Shown: positions 15,398 to 17,535 of the stretch, piece after piece
Position numbering within the stretch: the stretch's first letter is position 1
Layout of the letters: every line of letters starts with the position of its first letter
Assembly (NCBI GenBank): GCA_947253195.1
Contig: CAMXXM010000006.1
Location: 1 to 17,535 of the forward strand
Length of the DNA stretch: 17,535 bases
DNA from: an uncultured Porphyromonas sp.
GTDB taxonomy: Bacteria; Bacteroidota; Bacteroidia; Bacteroidales; Porphyromonadaceae
Direction of reading: 5' to 3'
Made by a program: the position numbers and the translations under genes
The notes under the pieces: model-generated
Seen by the model: the letters and a program-made list of their open reading frames with translations, nothing else
The model's database searches: none
What the model was told of the DNA's origin: nothing

Positions 15398-17389
15398 TCA
15401 GTCTACAGGGTGGTACTGTACAAAGGCCTCGATAGCCTCGTAGCGAGCAAATCCAAGGTCGTGATAGATCTTGGCCGTCCCTCTATTTCGGTCCTCCGAT
15501 CGCTGCCAGAAGAGACGCTCGTCATCCCCGAGGAAGGGGGCAGCGTCCATCTGTGTCTGGTGCTTGAGGATAGAGTCGCGCTTGAATCGGAGCTCCTCAG
15601 GACTCATCGGCACAGCCATCTCAATGTCATCAATATTCCACTCCGCCCAGGCTCCTCTGTACATCCAGATGCGGCAGTCCTCGAGCCACGCCTCGTCCTT
15701 CAGCTCATCGAGAGCGGCGAGTACCGCATTTGTGGCGACGCGGTGTGTCCCATGAGGATCACGGAGGTCTCCGGCGACGAAGATCATATGGGGCTTGATG
15801 CTCTGAATGAAATCCTTGACGATCAGCACATCCTCCTCAGAGAGCGGCTTCTTCTTGATCGCACCGGTCTCATAGAAGGGGAGGTCGAGGAAGTGGACGT
15901 GGTCATCCATAAGTCCCACATGACGATCTGCCGTGCGAGCCTCCTGACGACGGATCGTCCCCTTGAGGTACCGGGTCTCGTCTGTCTCATTGTCTCCCTC
16001 TCTCTTGACCTCTGTCAGGTAGCGCCGCGTCTCGAGCAGCTTCTTGCAGAGCTCGTCATCCTCTCGCCCTTCGTTTTGGTAGAGGGCGTGTACAAAGTCG
16101 ATGTACCGGATCACCTCCTCGTCATTGACAGCGATATTTCCCGAGGTCTCGTAAGCGACGTGCACATCATGACCATGCTTGACGAGCCTATGGAACGTCC
16201 CTCCCATGGAGATGACATCGTCATCGGGGTGGGGGGAGAAGATGATCACACGCTTGGGGAAGGGTAGAGCTCGCTCAGGACGCTTGCTGTCGTCCGCATC
16301 GGGTTTGCCACCGGGCCATCCGGTAATCGTGTTCTGGATGTCGTTGAAGACCTTGATGTTGCAGTCGTAGGCTGATCCGTACTGACGTAGCAGGTCGCTC
16401 AGCTGGTGGGTGATGTAGTCCTGGTTGGTCAGGTTGAGGATCGTCTTGCCGGTCTGATTGCAGAGCCAGACCAGTGCGCGGCGAACCAGCTTATCCGTCC
16501 ATCGGGGATCGGTCACTCTCCACGGGGTGTGGATCCGGGCCAGCTCGTCAGCCGCCTCCAGGTCGGTGTAGACGCATGCCCTCGGGTGGGTCTGAAAGAT
16601 AGAGGCCGGGATATTGTCATCCTGCGGCTCCTCGACGACCTGTCTTAGGATCTCCTTCTTCGCTTCGCCCCATGCCAGCAGGACGACACTCTTGGCCGCA
16701 CGTATCTCATTCATCCCGATGGAGACAGCGGTCTCGGGGACGTTGTCGGAGAGATTGAAGGAGCTGATCGCCTCATTGCGTGAGGTGTCATCAAGTACCA
16801 CAAGGTGGTACGAGGAGCTGAGTACGTCACCGGGAGCGTTGGTCGCGATGGTGCCGCGAAGCCCGATCCCCATGAGGCAGAGGTCAAAGCCTCCGAGGTC
16901 ACTAAGCGCTCTCTCGTAGTCTGCCCAGGACGAGGGGATATCATCCTTATCTATGCGGATGTCAAAGGAGTGGACGCACGAGTCTGATATGCTGATCTTG
17001 TCGAGGAACTCCTCCCTCAGGTGGGCTAGGACGCCTTCGTTGTCATTGAGGAGGGGGTAAAACTCATAGAGAGGGAAAATGTGTACGCCCTCAAAGGAGA
17101 GCTTTCCACTCTCGTGGAGCTTGATCATCTCGCGGAGGACCGGCAGAGGGCTGGTGCCTCCCGAGATACCGAGGACATATGTCTCCCCCTTTTCCTGGTG
17201 AGCCTTGATGTCCTTAGCGATGCGGAGAGCGAGCTCCGCACCTGCCTGCTCGTCGGAGGGATAGATGTGCGTGAGGATCCGCTCGTAGCTGGTCAGCATT
17301 GTCTCCTCGTACTCATTCTGTGGGTTGTAGAGCCGCTCCTCTACCTGCTCGAGAGAGATCTGTGATGTGAGATTAAGTCGCATGGTCAT
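15398..17389 (-). CDS. NagB-like / PIG-L deacetylase fusion protein with degenerate deaminase site
   Basis: A 663-residue two-domain protein. Residues about 1-295 are homologous to glucosamine-6-phosphate deaminase (NagB): the phosphate-loop GISGGTSPL (74-82) and LLAWGEAKKEI (237-247) are kept. The catalytic motifs are not. The DEY position reads Y108-E109-F110, and GxxGHIxFNEPG reads G176-L-R-G-T-I-A-T-N-A-P-G187, so the base Asp, the His and the Glu of NagB are replaced by Tyr, Thr and Ala. A linker (about 296-378) leads to a PIG-L domain with HPDDD (387-391) and DPHGTH (544-549), the metal and base residues of N-acetylglucosamine-type deacetylases. Fusions of this kind occur in Bacteroidales, where they are often labelled NagB. 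Here only deacetylase activity is expected, with the N-terminal domain perhaps sensing a sugar phosphate. The start may be Met1 or Met3 (17383). Confidence 0.88.
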   Translation of the reverse strand: MTMRLNLTSQISLEQVEERLYNPQNEYEETMLTSYERILTHIYPSDEQAGAELALRIAKDIKAHQEKGETYVLGISGGTSPLPVLREMIKLHESGKLSFEGVHIFPLYEFYPLLNDNEGVLAHLREEFLDKISISDSCVHSFDIRIDKDDIPSSWADYERALSDLGGFDLCLMGIGLRGTIATNAPGDVLSSSYHLVVLDDTSRNEAISSFNLSDNVPETAVSIGMNEIRAAKSVVLLAWGEAKKEILRQVVEEPQDDNIPASIFQTHPRACVYTDLEAADELARIHTPWRVTDPRWTDKLVRRALVWLCNQTGKTILNLTNQDYITHQLSDLLRQYGSAYDCNIKVFNDIQNTITGWPGGKPDADDSKRPERALPFPKRVIIFSPHPDDDVISMGGTFHRLVKHGHDVHVAYETSGNIAVNDEEVIRYIDFVHALYQNEGREDDELCKKLLETRRYLTEVKREGDNETDETRYLKGTIRRQEARTADRHVGLMDDHVHFLDLPFYETGAIKKKPLSEEDVLIVKDFIQSIKPHMIFVAGDLRDPHGTHRVATNAVLAALDELKDEAWLEDCRIWMYRGAWAEWNIDDIEMAVPMSPEELRFKRDSILKHQTQMDAAPFLGDDERLFWQRSEDRNRGTAKIYHDLGFARYEAIEAFVQYHPVD

Positions 17390-17535
17390 ATAGATATATG
17401 TGTAGATTGTTTGATACTATGGTTAAGAAGATCGGCGTGAGACCTTCCAATTCGATGATAAAGATAAGAAAAAATTTTACCATCAAGTTATGTGGTCTCG
17501 ATTTTTATACCTAATGCCCGCTTTCTATCCCGCTA
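17390..17535. other. Upstream region of the fusion gene, window edge
   Basis: An AT-rich leader region with no gene. I see no TAnnTTTG box reading toward the fusion gene. GAGACC (about 17439-17444) and GGTCTC (about 17493-17498) are inverted but far apart and probably chance. Confidence 0.4.

Noticed and set aside
15410..16267. 285-codon open frame antisense to the NagB/PIG-L fusion gene
   Set aside because: Shadow of a well-supported gene; the protein has no family motifs.
1..17535. CRISPR array, insertion sequence, prophage or rRNA operon
   Set aside because: No regularly spaced repeats, transposase, integrase, phage structural gene or rRNA sequence was seen on either strand.

Overview
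The window looks like chromosomal core sequence from a Bacteroidota bacterium, most likely of the order Bacteroidales and plausibly close to Porphyromonas. Three things point there. Upstream regions carry the Bacteroidota-type promoter (-33 TTG/TTTG, about 19 bp, -7 TAnnTTTG), and Shine-Dalgarno sequences are not evident. Several proteins are of Bacteroidota type: the short-chain-dehydrogenase type of threonine dehydrogenase, the NagB-like/PIG-L fusion, and a cambialistic-looking Fe/Mn superoxide dismutase. This taxonomic call is inference from family resemblance, not from a search.

Layout. At 113-3478 a rightward cluster holds pyrB-pyrI (aspartate transcarbamoylase catalytic and regulatory chains), then lemA and a TPM-domain membrane protein with zinc-ribbon-like Cys pairs. 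Converging on it (3506-8448, leftward) is a tight dxr-rseP-mutS2 operon: isoprenoid precursor synthesis, intramembrane site-2 protease, MutS2 ATPase/Smr nuclease. At 8449-9111 lies an intergenic region with a promoter, two identical tRNA-Val(TAC) genes and a strong intrinsic terminator. At 9141-9834 sits a decayed AbiEii-type nucleotidyltransferase remnant followed by two striking inverted repeats. Then come rarA (leftward) and divergent htpG (rightward). A perfect 20-bp bidirectional terminator separates htpG from a leftward set of genes: superoxide dismutase, an L-threonine 3-dehydrogenase of the epimerase-like SDR type, and a 663-residue NagB-like/PIG-L fusion at the right edge.

How the genes fit together. 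Most are housekeeping: pyrimidine synthesis (pyrBI), MEP pathway (dxr), envelope proteolysis (rseP), DNA and translation maintenance (mutS2, rarA), protein folding (htpG), oxygen defence (sod), threonine catabolism (tdh). No defence island, CRISPR array or intact mobile element is visible. The observation most worth following up is the NagB-like half of the fusion protein. It has lost the residues that define glucosamine-6-phosphate deaminase catalysis, while the PIG-L deacetylase half keeps its metal-site motifs. This suggests a sugar-phosphate-binding pseudoenzyme domain coupled to an active deacetylase. Other points of note are the degraded AbiEii gene, palindromes overlapping the tRNA promoter and downstream of rarA, and start-codon corrections for pyrB, rarA, htpG and sod.
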